Shown: positions 38,474 to 46,704, counted from the stretch's first letter. The stretch is 64,000 nucleotides of DNA from Azospirillum lipoferum (GCF_024170005.1 NZ_JALJXJ010000021.1:1-64000); one strand, 5' to 3'. Numbers and translations are program-made. The notes: generated by a model not told the origin, from the sequence alone.

Positions 38474-39154
38474 ATGACCAGCCTTCTCGTCGAGTCCTCC
38501 GCCACCGATTCCCCGGCCCCCCTGCCCCAGACCCCGCGCACCCGGCCGGTGCGGCTGGGTGACCGCGGCAGCCATGACGTCGCCCTGATCCACGCGATCA
38601 TCGACGAGGCGCCGATCTGCCACGTCGGCTTCGTCGACGATGCCATCAAGGGCCATGACACACCCTCCCCCATGGTGATCCCGACCATTCCCTGGCGGGT
38701 GGGGGACGAGCTGATGATCCATGGCGCCTCCTCCAGCCGGATGATCCGGCGTTTGCAGGAGGGGGGCGAGGCCTGCATCACGCTGTCGCTGATCGACGGC
38801 TGGGTGCTGGCACGGTCGGCCTTCCATCACTCCGTCAACTACCGCTCGGTCATGCTGTTCGGCCGGCCGCGGCTGGTGTCGGAGGAGGCGGAGAAGCGGG
38901 CGGCGCTCGACGCGCTGATGGAGAAGATCGAGCCCGGCCGCAGCGCCAAGGTGCGGGCGCCCAACACGCAGGAACTGAAAGCGACCAGCGTTCTGGCCTT
39001 TCCCATCGCCGAGGCGTCGGCCAAGCGCCGCTCCGGCCCGCCCGGCGACGATCCGGAGGATATGGACCACCCGGTGTGGGCGGGCGTGGTGCCCTTGCGG
39101 CTGATCGCGGGGGAGCCGGAACAGGACCCGGCCCAGATCGCCCGCCAGAAATAA
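38474..39154 (+). CDS. Pyridoxamine 5'-phosphate oxidase-fold (split-barrel FMN) protein
   Basis: A 226-residue protein starting MTSLLVESSA. The core RGSHDVALIHAIIDEAPICHVGFVDD (about 33-58), VIPTIPWRVGDELMIHGASSSRM and the following LARSAFHHSVNYRSVMLFG match the FMN-binding pyridoxamine 5'-phosphate oxidase-like split barrel (PF12900-type). Many of these are flavin-dependent oxidoreductases of unknown substrate rather than PdxH. The divergent MocR regulator suggests vitamin B6 or PLP-linked control. The last ~25 residues are acidic and disordered. A rho-independent terminator follows. Confidence 0.8.
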   Translation: MTSLLVESSATDSPAPLPQTPRTRPVRLGDRGSHDVALIHAIIDEAPICHVGFVDDAIKGHDTPSPMVIPTIPWRVGDELMIHGASSSRMIRRLQEGGEACITLSLIDGWVLARSAFHHSVNYRSVMLFGRPRLVSEEAEKRAALDALMEKIEPGRSAKVRAPNTQELKATSVLAFPIAEASAKRRSGPPGDDPEDMDHPVWAGVVPLRLIAGEPEQDPAQIARQK

Positions 39155-39187
39155 GCCGGCGGACGGCCGAACGGCAGGCTCAAACGG

Positions 39188-39225
39188 AAAAAGGCCGCGA
39201 CCGGGAAGCCCGGCGCGGCCTTTTT
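39188..39225. terminator. Rho-independent terminator between PNPOx-like gene and ompA
   Basis: AAAAAGGCCGCG (39188-39199) pairs with CGCGGCCTTTTT (39214-39225), giving a 12-bp GC-rich stem with T-runs on both strands. It can end both the rightward PNPOx-like gene and the leftward ompA gene. Confidence 0.88.
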
Positions 39226-39293
39226 CCTGCGGTTTCTCCCGCAGGCGGGAAGGCCGTTCCGAAACCCCCGGAACGGCCCCCTGCCAACCGTCC

Positions 39294-39905
39294 TTAGGAC
39301 GACGGAGCGTTCAGCAGGCGCGGCAGGATCTGCGCACGACGGTTGGACGGCTCGCGGACGTTCGGACCGGTCTGGACCAGCAGCTGGCTCTCGCCCTTGC
39401 CTTCGGTCGTGATGTTGGCAGCCTGGATGCCCTTGGCGACCAGGGCCTTCTTGACCGCGTCGGCACGACGGACCGACAGCTTCTGGTTGTAGGCCGGCGA
39501 ACCCGACGTGTCGGTGTGGCCGACGACGTGGATCTTGGCGCCACCGTTCTTCAGGATGGCCGACACCGCGTCACCGATCACGCGATCGGCGGCCGGGGTG
39601 ATGTTCGACTTATCCCAGTCGAAGAACACCAGATATTCGCTCTGGACCGCGGCGACGGCGGCCGGAGCCGGAGCGGCAGCGGCCGGCGGGCACGGATAGC
39701 TGCCCTGATGGATGACGTAGCCGCCATCAGCGGTGCGGGCGGCGACGCCTTCCGACACCTGACCGGTCCAGCCGATGACCGGGTTGCACCACTGGGTGCC
39801 CTTGCCGACCAGGCTCGCGTCCTGGGCATTGGCGGCCGCCGACAGACCGAAAGCGACGATGGCGGCCGGAACGGCAGCCAGACCCGCGCGAACAATAGTC
39901 TTCAT
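39294..39905 (-). CDS. OmpA-family outer-membrane/peptidoglycan-associated protein
   Basis: A 203-residue protein from the ATG at 39905, preceded by GGGAG (a GTG at 39914 is too close to that site). The signal peptide is MKTIVRAGLAAVPAAIVAF, ending near AANAQ. A Cys-containing linker with CNPVIGWTGQV is at about 35-55 and a Pro/Ala linker at about 75-90. The C-terminal OmpA domain is at ~95-200: VFFDWDKSNITPAADRV, the peptidoglycan-binding HVVGHTDTSGSPAYNQKLS, and SNRRAQI. The domain binds diaminopimelate in peptidoglycan. It lacks an N-terminal eight-strand barrel, so it is probably periplasmic. Confidence 0.9.
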   Translation of the reverse strand: MKTIVRAGLAAVPAAIVAFGLSAAANAQDASLVGKGTQWCNPVIGWTGQVSEGVAARTADGGYVIHQGSYPCPPAAAAPAPAAVAAVQSEYLVFFDWDKSNITPAADRVIGDAVSAILKNGGAKIHVVGHTDTSGSPAYNQKLSVRRADAVKKALVAKGIQAANITTEGKGESQLLVQTGPNVREPSNRRAQILPRLLNAPSS

Positions 39906-40075
39906 TGTCTTCACTCCCTTCCAGAACCCTTCCCCATCAGAGTGCCTGCGGGGGATGAACGTATCAATCGAAGCATCCGCCCATGTTCAAGCGCGGCGAC
40001 GACCTTCCCAACATGTGGTGCCGGATGATGTTCCAGCACCTCAGCCGATTGGCCGAACCGTACCTGTTCTTGGAC

Positions 40076-40612
40076 CTATGCTCCACTTCCATAGCAGCTT
40101 TTCCGGTAGGTTTCCGCCAAATCCGTGTAACGGTGGCCGATAACCGGAAAAACCGCGAGATCGCGTTCCGTCAACTCGCGAACCGGTCTAGCAGGGCTGC
40201 CGGCCCACAAGAATCCGGACGTCACCCGTTTTCCAGGGGTCACCAGAGCACCGGCGGCGACCATCGCCCGCGACTCGACATGGGCCCCATCCAGGATGCA
40301 GGCCTTCATGCCGATGAAGCAGCCGTCTTCCAGCGTGCAGGCGTGCAGCATCGCCATATGGCCGACGGTGATGTCGTCACCGATGTAGGTGCCCTGCCCT
40401 TCAGCGGCCACGTGGATCACGGTGCCGTCCTGAATGTTGGTGCGAGCGCCGATTCGGATCTCGTTGATGTCTCCGCGCACGGTGCAGCCGTACCAGATGC
40501 TGCTGTTCGCCCCGATCACGACATCACCGATCACCGCCGCCGTTTCCGCGATGAACGCGGTCGGGTCGACGGTGGGCAGGATGCCGTTGAAGGCGCGGAC
40601 AAGGCCGGTCAT
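40076..40612 (-). CDS. Gamma-class carbonic anhydrase-like protein (YrdA/PaaY family)
   Basis: A 178-residue left-handed beta-helix protein built from hexapeptide repeats (IGDVVIGANSSIWYGCTVRGD, IGARTNIQDGTVIHV). The metal-binding His residues are in GTVIHVAA and the paired HMAMLHAC motif. The family includes gamma carbonic anhydrases and CoA-thioesterase PaaY; function in most members is unproven. It is complete and has no clear operon partners, lying between ompA and argC with 170-177 bp gaps. Confidence 0.9.
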   Translation of the reverse strand: MTGLVRAFNGILPTVDPTAFIAETAAVIGDVVIGANSSIWYGCTVRGDINEIRIGARTNIQDGTVIHVAAEGQGTYIGDDITVGHMAMLHACTLEDGCFIGMKACILDGAHVESRAMVAAGALVTPGKRVTSGFLWAGSPARPVRELTERDLAVFPVIGHRYTDLAETYRKSCYGSGA

Positions 40613-40736
40613 CAGGTCGTACCGAAATCGTGCATGACGGGCCGGATTGAAGCACCGTAAGGCTTAAGGCACCACCTGATTTCGCATTGACAGGCCAAAG
40701 CAAATCCCGATTGGTGCCTCCGTGCAACAGTGCGGA

Positions 40737-40767
40737 CAGGGGGCCACAACGCTGTCACAGCCCCCTG
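40737..40767. terminator. Stem-loop 3' of argC
   Basis: CAGGGGGC (40737-40744) pairs with GCCCCCTG (40760-40767) around a 15-nt loop. It lies 23 bp downstream of the argC stop. On the minus strand the base of the stem is not followed by a T-run, so it is a weak terminator at best; on the plus strand a short CCTTTT follows. Confidence 0.5.
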
Positions 40768-40789
40768 CCTGTCCTTTTGCGGTATCCGA

Positions 40790-41854
40790 TTACGGGAAAA
40801 GCGGCGCCTGATCGATGCCGGTCGTCTCGCCCAGCCCCATCATGACGTTCATGTTCTGGATCGCCTGACCCGACGCGCCCTTCACCAGATTGTCGATCAC
40901 CGACACGATGATGGCGCTGCGCGGAGCGCGGTCGGCGACCACGCCGATCAGGCTGTGGTTCGACGCGCGGACATGGCGCGTCGCCGGCACCACGCCGGCG
41001 GACGTGACGCCGACGAAGGGCTCGTCGGCATAGCGGGCCGCCAGGGTCGCCCGCAGGTCGTCGGCGGTGACGCCGTCGGCCATGCGGACATAGATGGTCG
41101 CCATCATGCCGCGGTTCATCGGCACCAGATGCGGGGTGAAGGAGACGGTGACCGGACGGCCGGCGGCCAGCCGCAGCTCCTGCTCGATCTCCGGCATGTG
41201 GCGGTGATGGCCGACGCCATAGGCATTGAAGCCTTCCGACACCTCGGTGAACAGGTTGGCCTGCTTGGCGTCGCGGCCGGCGCCGGACACACCGGACTTG
41301 GCGTCGATGACGATGCCGCCGGACTCGATCTGGTTTTCCAGCAGCAGCGGCAGCAGCGGCAGCAGCGAGCAGGTCGGGTAGCAGCCCGGGTTGGCCACCA
41401 CCCGCGCCTTGCGCACGCCCTGGCGGTTGAACTCGGTCAGGCCGTAGGCGACCTCCTTCTGCAGGTCGACGGCGCGGTGCTCATGCCCGTACCAGGTGGC
41501 GTATTCGGCCGGGTCGGTCAGCCGGAAATCGGCGGACAGGTCGACCACCTTCAGCCCGCTGGGCAGGCCGGCGATCACCTCCTGCGTCGTGCCGTGCGGC
41601 AGGGCGCAGAAGACGAAGTCCAGGTTGTCCCACTTCAGATCGTCGATCTTCACCAGATCGGGCAGGCCATAGCCGCCCAGATGCGGGAACACCTCCGCCA
41701 TCGGCTTGCCGGCCTGTCGTTCGGCGGTCAGCGCGGCGATCTCCACGTTCGGGTGGCGCAGCAGCATGCGCACCAGTTCGGCGCCGGTATAACCGGAAGC
41801 GCCCAGGATGCCGACGCGGATTTTCGAACCGCCGGGAGTGCTGATCGAGGCCAT
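40790..41854 (-). CDS. argC: N-acetyl-gamma-glutamyl-phosphate reductase
   Basis: A 354-residue NADPH-dependent reductase of arginine biosynthesis, acting on N-acetylglutamyl-phosphate. The Rossmann motif is VGILGASGYTGAELVRML at about 14-31, the catalytic Cys is in VVANPGCYPTCSLL, and the conserved His-containing GVGHHRHMPEIEQEL follows. Length and motif order fit the type 1 ArgC family. It lies downstream of the rplM-rpsI operon, a neighbourhood common in alphaproteobacteria, but a terminator separates them. Confidence 0.96.
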   Translation of the reverse strand: MASISTPGGSKIRVGILGASGYTGAELVRMLLRHPNVEIAALTAERQAGKPMAEVFPHLGGYGLPDLVKIDDLKWDNLDFVFCALPHGTTQEVIAGLPSGLKVVDLSADFRLTDPAEYATWYGHEHRAVDLQKEVAYGLTEFNRQGVRKARVVANPGCYPTCSLLPLLPLLLENQIESGGIVIDAKSGVSGAGRDAKQANLFTEVSEGFNAYGVGHHRHMPEIEQELRLAAGRPVTVSFTPHLVPMNRGMMATIYVRMADGVTADDLRATLAARYADEPFVGVTSAGVVPATRHVRASNHSLIGVVADRAPRSAIIVSVIDNLVKGASGQAIQNMNVMMGLGETTGIDQAPLFP

Positions 41855-41935
41855 GGAGGCAATGTCCTTCGCTGAAGACGATCTGAAGACGGGTGAAACC
41901 TGTATCCGGGATAAGCGAAAGCGTGATGACAGCGC

Positions 41936-41969
41936 AAAAAGAAAGGGGCGCCCCTTTCGGGACGCCCCT
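41936..41969 (-). terminator. Rho-independent terminator of rplM-rpsI
   Basis: On the minus strand the stem AGGGGCG (41969-41963) and CGCCCCT (41950-41944) is followed by TTCTTTTT (about 41943-41936). It lies 36 bp after the rpsI stop and should end the ribosomal-protein transcript before argC. Confidence 0.88.
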
Positions 41970-42004
41970 CGCTTGTACCGTAAAGCCGCGGGCCCGTGTA
42001 GGGA

Positions 42005-42493
42005 TTAGCGCTTCGAGAACTGGAAGCTGCGGCGGGCCTTGGCGCGGCCGTACTTCTTACGCTCGACCGTACGGGCGTCGCGGGTCAGGAAGCCGGCGGC
42101 CTTCAACGGCGGGCGCAGGGCCGGCTCGAAGTAGGTCAGCGCCTTGGAGATGCCGTGACGGACGGCACCGGCCTGGCCCGACAGACCACCGCCGGCGACG
42201 GTGGCGACGACGTCGAACTGCTCCGAACGCTCGGTCACGCCGAACGGCTGGGCGATCATCATGCGCAGAACCGGACGGGCGAAATAGACCGACTGGTCGC
42301 GGCCGTTCACGGTGACCTTGCCGGTGCCCGGCTTGATCCACACGCGGGCGACGGCGTCCTTGCGCTTGCCGGTGGCATAGGCGCGGCCCTGGGCGTCCAG
42401 CTTCGGAGCGGCGAGCTCCTCGGTGACGGTCGCGGTGGCGGCAGCGCCCGTCAGTTCCTTCAGGCTGGAGAGGGTGGTGGTGACCTGAGCCAT
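42005..42493 (-). CDS. rpsI: 30S ribosomal protein S9
   Basis: A 162-residue S9 with an alpha-type N-terminal extension (about 1-30, Ala/Thr-rich) before the conserved core YATGKRKDAVARVWIKPGTG. The C-terminus SGQAGAVRHGISKAL and the ending KKYGRAKARRSFQFSKR are diagnostic; the terminal Arg of bacterial S9 reaches the P-site tRNA. It begins 2 bp after rplM and shares its operon and downstream terminator. Confidence 0.97.
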   Translation of the reverse strand: MAQVTTTLSSLKELTGAAATATVTEELAAPKLDAQGRAYATGKRKDAVARVWIKPGTGKVTVNGRDQSVYFARPVLRMMIAQPFGVTERSEQFDVVATVAGGGLSGQAGAVRHGISKALTYFEPALRPPLKAAGFLTRDARTVERKKYGRAKARRSFQFSKR

Positions 42494-42495
42494 GC

Positions 42496-42966
42496 TTACG
42501 CGCTCCGCTTATTCTTCGGGTTCAGGGCGCCGATGTCGAGGGCGACCGGCTGCTGCGCATCGTGCGGATGCGTGGCACCCTTGTAGACCTTGAGGTGGGT
42601 CATCTGCTGGCGGCCGAGCGGACCGCGCGGAACCATGCGCTCCACGGCCTTCTCGATCACACGCTCCGGATACTTGCCGTCCAGGATCTGGCCCTTGGAA
42701 CGGCCCTTGATCCCGCCCGGATAGCCGGTGTGCCAGTAGAAGATGTCGGCGTCGCGCTTGTTGCCGGTCAGCTTCACCTTCTCCGCATTGATCACGACGA
42801 CATGGTCGCCGCAATCCATGTGCGGGGTGTAGGTCGGCTTGTTCTTGCCACGCAGGATGTTCGCCAGGATGCTGGCAAGCCGCCCGAGAACGAGGCCGTC
42901 GGCGTCGACGACGTACCACTTCTTCTCGATCTCGGTCGGCTTCAGATTGAAGGTCTTCATCGCCAC
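42496..42966 (-). CDS. rplM: 50S ribosomal protein L13
   Basis: A 156-residue L13 opening MKTFNLKPTEIEKKWYVVDA after a Met-Ala. The core GRLASILANILRGKNKPTYTPH and the HVVVINAEKVKLTGNK strand are typical. The rplM-rpsI order is conserved across bacteria. A strong sigma-70-like promoter lies upstream, and the pair is transcribed leftward toward argC. Confidence 0.97.
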   Translation of the reverse strand: MAMKTFNLKPTEIEKKWYVVDADGLVLGRLASILANILRGKNKPTYTPHMDCGDHVVVINAEKVKLTGNKRDADIFYWHTGYPGGIKGRSKGQILDGKYPERVIEKAVERMVPRGPLGRQQMTHLKVYKGATHPHDAQQPVALDIGALNPKNKRSA

Positions 42967-43026
42967 ACTCGTTTCTTCGAATACGGATCGGCTGGCCGCC
43001 GATACCGGGGCGCCGAAGCGGACGGC

Positions 43027-43056
43027 TTTCTACGGGGCAAGGCAGGGCTCTGTCAA
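43027..43056 (-). promoter_or_regulatory. Sigma-70-type promoter for rplM-rpsI
   Basis: On the minus strand TTGACA (43056-43051) and TAGAAA (43032-43027) are separated by 18 bp, close to the vegetative consensus. The element sits about 60 bp upstream of the rplM start. Two copies of a palindromic sequence (43094-43111 and 43161-43178) lie upstream of the -35. Confidence 0.7.
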
Positions 43057-43093
43057 CGGAAAAATTATCGTTTATTATCAATGGTTTCCGGGC

Positions 43094-43178
43094 GCGGTAA
43101 TTTGATACCGCGATCGCAAACCCATTGATCTGAAACGCTTTTTTATGACCCTTCGCCAGTACGGTAATGAGATACCGC
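43094..43178. repeat. Two copies of an 18-bp dyad upstream of rplM
   Basis: GCGGTAATTTGATACCGC (43094-43111) and ACGGTAATGAGATACCGC (43161-43178) match at 15 of 18 positions and each is an inverted repeat (CGGTA-N6-TACCG). They start 67 bp apart. The first is intergenic, the second lies inside the last codons of the thioesterase gene. They could bind a dimeric regulator. Confidence 0.5.
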
Positions 43179-43640
43179 AACCGTGACGGGGTCGTGCGGA
43201 GGGATCGAGTAGGTGCCGGTGACATGGGCGACCGGTTCCGGATCGCCTTCGGAGAACAGCAGGATCTCGCCATAGGCCAGCCGCTTCCCCAGCTTGAGGA
43301 CGCGCGCTTCGGCGATGATGGCGACCGGCGGCGGGCGGCGCAGGAAGTTGATGGTCATGCTGGTGGTCACCGCCAGTTCGACCCGGCCGATCAGGCTCAG
43401 CACCGCGCCGTAGAGCGCCACGTCGGCCAGCCCGAACATCGCCGGGCCGGTGACGGTGCCGCCGGGGCGGACGAAATCGTCCTTGTAAGGCAGGCGCAGG
43501 CGAATCGTGCCGGCCCCCAGGCTTTCGACCAGGACGCCGAAATTTCCGACGAGGGGAACCCCCTCACGGATCAGATCCTCCAGCTCCTCCTTTGTCATGG
43601 CGGGAACGGGAGTGGCGGCAGGCTTGTCGACGGCGGACAT
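43143..43640 (-). CDS. PaaI-like hotdog-fold thioesterase
   Basis: A 165-residue hotdog protein. RLPYKDDFVRPGGTVTGPAMFGLADVALYGAV (about 50-81) is the PaaI/YbgC-like active-site region, with Gly-rich loop and Asp in LADVAL. TSMTINFLRRPPPVAIIAEA follows as the second motif. Relatives hydrolyse aromatic or medium-chain acyl-CoA esters. It is the gene just before rplM on the same strand, separated by 176 bp containing the ribosomal promoter. A link to the aromatic locus at the left end is not indicated. Confidence 0.85.
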   Translation of the reverse strand: MSAVDKPAATPVPAMTKEELEDLIREGVPLVGNFGVLVESLGAGTIRLRLPYKDDFVRPGGTVTGPAMFGLADVALYGAVLSLIGRVELAVTTSMTINFLRRPPPVAIIAEARVLKLGKRLAYGEILLFSEGDPEPVAHVTGTYSIPPHDPVTVAVSHYRTGEGS

Positions 43641-43712
43641 GGAGCCTCTGTCGGTGATCTCGGTTTGATCACCGGACTGTGCGCCATCCCGTCCATTCGG
43701 ACAAGTATGGTG

Positions 43713-44489
43713 CTACTCGGCGGGCTTCTGCTCTGCCGGAGCCGGGCTTGCCGGCTCCGGCGCCGTCGCGGACGCGGCGGCGGGAGGATTGTCGGCCGGG
43801 AGGTTGTCGGTCGGAGCAGTCAGACGGACCGGGCCGCCGCCGCTGGCGGGCTGCGCCGCACCGGCGGCGGACTGCTCGGCCGGAGCAGGTGCGGCGGGCG
43901 GAGCGAGCGGCACCGCCTGAATGTCCGATTTCGGCGTCTCGGGTTTCGGGGTTTCCGGCTTCGGGGCGTCGGCCTTGGCGGCGTCGGCCTTCGTCGATTC
44001 GGCCTTGGCGGGTTCGGGATCGGCAGGGGTGGAATAGTCGGGGACGATGCGGGCCTGGCTGCCGGTGATGACCAGGACCTTCTGGCCGATGGGCAGCGGC
44101 TGCGGCTCCTTCTGGGTCAGCGACAGCAGCTCGCCGTTCGATTTGCGGACGATGTATTCCCAGCCGTTGGTGTCGCCGGCGATATGCTCCATCGCCGTGC
44201 CCAGCAGGCCGCCGATCGCCGTACCACCCACTGTGCCGAGCGCCGCGTTCATGCCGCCGCTGCCGACCTGCGCGCCCAGGATGCCGCCGGCAGCACCACC
44301 GCTGACGGCGCCGACGGTGCCGTTGGCGCTGATCGCCACCTGACGGAAGCCGACGACGATTCCCGGCTCGACCTTGTTGGCCTGCTGGACCGCGCTGGAG
44401 GCGTAGGTATTGGGAGAATAGTCGGAGGTGCAGCCCGCAAGACCGCCGGCCGCGGCGATGAACAGGCAGAGAGAGACCGATCGGAGCAC
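43713..44489 (-). CDS. Outer-membrane lipoprotein with glycine-zipper (17-kDa antigen-like) domain
   Basis: A 258-residue protein from a GTG at 44489; the longer open frame to 44585 adds residues that do not look like a signal. The lipoprotein signal VLRSVSLCLFIAAAGGLAGC ends in a lipobox Cys (residue 20). A glycine-zipper region follows (GTVGAVSGGAAGGILGAQVG, GTVGGTAIGGLLGTAMEH), then the typical WEYIVRKSNGELLSLTQ and IGQKVLVITGSQARIVPDY. The C-terminal ~100 residues are Pro/Ala/Glu/Lys-rich and probably disordered. The zipper proteins are SlyB-like; function unknown. Confidence 0.8.
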   Translation of the reverse strand: MLRSVSLCLFIAAAGGLAGCTSDYSPNTYASSAVQQANKVEPGIVVGFRQVAISANGTVGAVSGGAAGGILGAQVGSGGMNAALGTVGGTAIGGLLGTAMEHIAGDTNGWEYIVRKSNGELLSLTQKEPQPLPIGQKVLVITGSQARIVPDYSTPADPEPAKAESTKADAAKADAPKPETPKPETPKSDIQAVPLAPPAAPAPAEQSAAGAAQPASGGGPVRLTAPTDNLPADNPPAAASATAPEPASPAPAEQKPAE

Positions 44490-44685
44490 GGGCGAACCAT
44501 CCGTTTTGAAACCCGCCCAGTTTCTTACGGCAAAGCCCCCCGGTTCGTCACCGGGCAAAATCCGGACGGAACGGGGATGCTGCATTGCAGCGTAGCCATG
44601 GCAGGCGGCGGATTATCGGCAATCCCAGCAACGGCGACAGCCTTCCGCTGTTGGAAAGGCATCGTCACAACCGGGAGCGACCACG

Positions 44686-44868
44686 ATGACTGATGCGTCC
44701 AAGCAGGGAAAACCGCAGGCCGACACGGCCAAGGGCGGCAAGCCGCCGAGCGCAGGAACCGGCACCGCCGGCACCGACCAGGACCGCGACAAGACCCTGA
44801 CGGAGAAGTCGGAGGAAAAGGCCGGCGGCGCCAACAGGAAGACCCCCGGCCCGATCTACGACGTCTGA
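44686..44868 (+). CDS. Short hydrophilic hypothetical protein
   Basis: A 60-residue, strongly hydrophilic protein (Lys, Gly, Thr, Asp, Glu), starting MTDASKQGKPQADTAKGG and ending KTPGPIYDV. It has no membrane segment, cysteine or recognised domain and is probably disordered. GGGAGCG sits upstream of the ATG and a strong bidirectional terminator follows, both supporting a real gene. It may be a stress-type or small basic protein; no function can be assigned. Confidence 0.6.
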   Translation: MTDASKQGKPQADTAKGGKPPSAGTGTAGTDQDRDKTLTEKSEEKAGGANRKTPGPIYDV

Positions 44869-44909
44869 TCTCCGTTCCGTCCGCAGGAATGAACCAGGAA
44901 TGAACAGGG

Positions 44910-44945
44910 AAAAGGCCGGGGAGGAACCTGTCTCCCCGGCCTTTT
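44910..44945. terminator. Bidirectional rho-independent terminator
   Basis: AAAAGGCCGGGGAG (44910-44923) pairs perfectly with CTCCCCGGCCTTTT (44932-44945) around an 8-nt loop. It has T-runs on both strands and separates the small hydrophilic gene (rightward) from the ferritin-like gene (leftward), serving both. Confidence 0.92.
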
Positions 44946-44966
44946 ACCCTGGATGGCGGCCCGGCG

Positions 44967-45488
44967 TCAGCGGCCGGCGGTCTGGTCGCTGGCCTTCAGC
45001 GACAGGTACTTCAGCGTCAGCGTCGGCACATTCTCGATCACCCAGGCGGCCATCGCCTCCTCCTCGCGCAGCGAGGTCTGCAGCAGCGGCGTCGCGAAGG
45101 CGAAGTTGCCGGCATCCGCCACGGTCAGCAGCGACCGGTAGCTCGCCACCTCGAAATTCTCGAAGGCATAGTTGGCGAAGGAGTTCTTGAGGATCTCGTC
45201 CTCGGCGAAACTGTGGCCGAGCGCGGCCAGATTGCCCATGATCGACAGGGCGGTGTCCTTCAGTCCGGAATGGCTTTCCTGAAGCTGGTCGAGGATCTGC
45301 TCCAGGCGGGTGATCTGGGCCTCGGTCTCGCCGCGGTGCATGCGCAGATGGTCGGAAACCTCCGGATAATTCACCAGACGGTCCAGCTGGCGGTCCATCA
45401 GGGCCAGCGCCTGCTGTTCCACCGCATGGGCATTGCGCAGGCCGGTGACGAACAGCGCGCGCGTGAGGTCCGCGGGATAGGCAGCCAT
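44967..45488 (-). CDS. Ferritin-like domain protein (DUF892/YciE type)
   Basis: The protein has 173 residues from the ATG at 45488, with CAGGAGACACAC as ribosome site. It is all-helical with the DUF892 pattern: LRNAHAVEQQALALMDRQLD near the N-terminus, HRGETEAQITRLEQILDQLQ, and FENFEVASYRSLLTVADAG later, supplying Glu/His residues of a four-helix di-metal site. Relatives are induced by osmotic, desiccation or stationary-phase stress. No operon partner is present on the same strand. Confidence 0.85.
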   Translation of the reverse strand: MAAYPADLTRALFVTGLRNAHAVEQQALALMDRQLDRLVNYPEVSDHLRMHRGETEAQITRLEQILDQLQESHSGLKDTALSIMGNLAALGHSFAEDEILKNSFANYAFENFEVASYRSLLTVADAGNFAFATPLLQTSLREEEAMAAWVIENVPTLTLKYLSLKASDQTAGR

Positions 45489-45727
45489 GTGTGTCTCCTG
45501 TGGTATCAACGCTCCGTTGAACGTCTGCCCGCACCAACAGCGGGACACCGTCTTCGACGCCTACCGCTTGCGCCATAATTCAAAGGGGCAAAGCTCCGGC
45601 CGCGGTGTTCCGGCACCGTCTGGAAGTGCCCCGACCGGGACACGGACGCGCGATTGCCGGATGCGGATTGCTGCGGGGAAATGGCGGCATGATCCGCACC
45701 CGCACACCAGCAAGAGACATCCACGCC

Positions 45728-46684
45728 ATGACCGTCACCCTGCCCGGCTCCGTGGGGGCGGTCGTCGTCCTGATCCTTGTGCTGGCGGCCCTGGCCGGCT
45801 GGCGCCGGGCCGAACCGGAGGATCTGACCGGCTGGCGCCGGGAACGGCTGGTGGACTTCCATGTCTGGCAGGGGCGCAGTACGGCACGCGAGACCTGGGA
45901 CCATCCCGACGCCCCGGTCCTGGTGACGATCCCCGCCGGCAGCTATCTTCAGGGTTCCCCGGCAACGGAGACGGAACGCTTCCCCGACGAGCCGCCGCAA
46001 CGCCCGGTGTCGATCCCGCAGCCGATCGCCGTCGGCAAATATCCGGTGACGCGCGGCGAATATGCCCGCTTCATCGAAGACAGCGGCTACCGGCCGCAAA
46101 CGGTTTGCCGCGGCTATGCCGGAGAGACGGAGCTGCTGCCGCGCTGGCACTTCTCCTGGCGCCGGCCGGGCTTCGAGCAGACGAACGAAGACCCGGCGGT
46201 CTGCGTCAGCTGGTACGACGCCAAGGCCTATGTGGACTGGCTCAGCCGGCGGACCGGCAAGACCTATCGCCTGCTGACCGGGGCGGAGTGGGAATATGCC
46301 GCCCGCGCCGGCACCCGGACCGCCCGCTGGTGGGGGGATGATCCCGCCAGGGGCTGCGACGCGGCGAACGGCGCCGACCTGACCGCCAAGGACCGCTTCA
46401 CCGACTGGGAGGTGGCGAACTGCCGCGACGGCGCCCTGTTCACCTCGCCGGTCGGCAGCTACCACGCCAATGCTTTCGGCCTGTACGACATGCTGGGCAA
46501 TGTCTGGCAGTGGGTGGAGGACTGCGCGCCGGACAGTCAGGCCGGAGAGACCTGCTCCGGCCGGGTGATGCGCGGCGGGTCATGGCACAGCAACCCGCGC
46601 TATGTCCGTTCGGCCGTGCGGCGGGTCGACGCGGCGGAGAGCGGCTATGCCGCCTACGGCATCCGCGTCGCCCGTGAGCCCTAG
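45728..46684 (+). CDS. Membrane-anchored SUMF1/FGE-fold protein lacking catalytic cysteines
   Basis: The protein has 318 residues from the ATG at 45728; an alternative ATG at 45689 has a somewhat better ribosome site (GGGGA). One N-terminal membrane segment (VVVLILVLAALAGW) is followed by a formylglycine-generating-enzyme fold: VTIPAGSYLQGSPATETERF, YPVTRGEYARFIEDSGY, GAEWEYAARAGTRTARWWG, FGLYDMLGNVWQWVEDC and the end VMRGGSWHSNPRYVRSAVRR. Active aerobic FGEs carry two copper-binding Cys just after the RGGSW block; here Ser and Tyr occupy those places. It is therefore probably not a sulfatase activator and more likely a related binding or oxidoreductase protein. No sulfatase gene is nearby. 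Confidence 0.8.
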   Translation: MTVTLPGSVGAVVVLILVLAALAGWRRAEPEDLTGWRRERLVDFHVWQGRSTARETWDHPDAPVLVTIPAGSYLQGSPATETERFPDEPPQRPVSIPQPIAVGKYPVTRGEYARFIEDSGYRPQTVCRGYAGETELLPRWHFSWRRPGFEQTNEDPAVCVSWYDAKAYVDWLSRRTGKTYRLLTGAEWEYAARAGTRTARWWGDDPARGCDAANGADLTAKDRFTDWEVANCRDGALFTSPVGSYHANAFGLYDMLGNVWQWVEDCAPDSQAGETCSGRVMRGGSWHSNPRYVRSAVRRVDAAESGYAAYGIRVAREP

Positions 46685-46704
46685 GTTGCTTACTGCATGG
46701 CCGC

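Noticed and set aside
44489..44585. Longer start for the glycine-zipper lipoprotein
   Set aside because: The first 32 codons are not signal-like; the GTG at 44489 leads directly into a lipoprotein signal.
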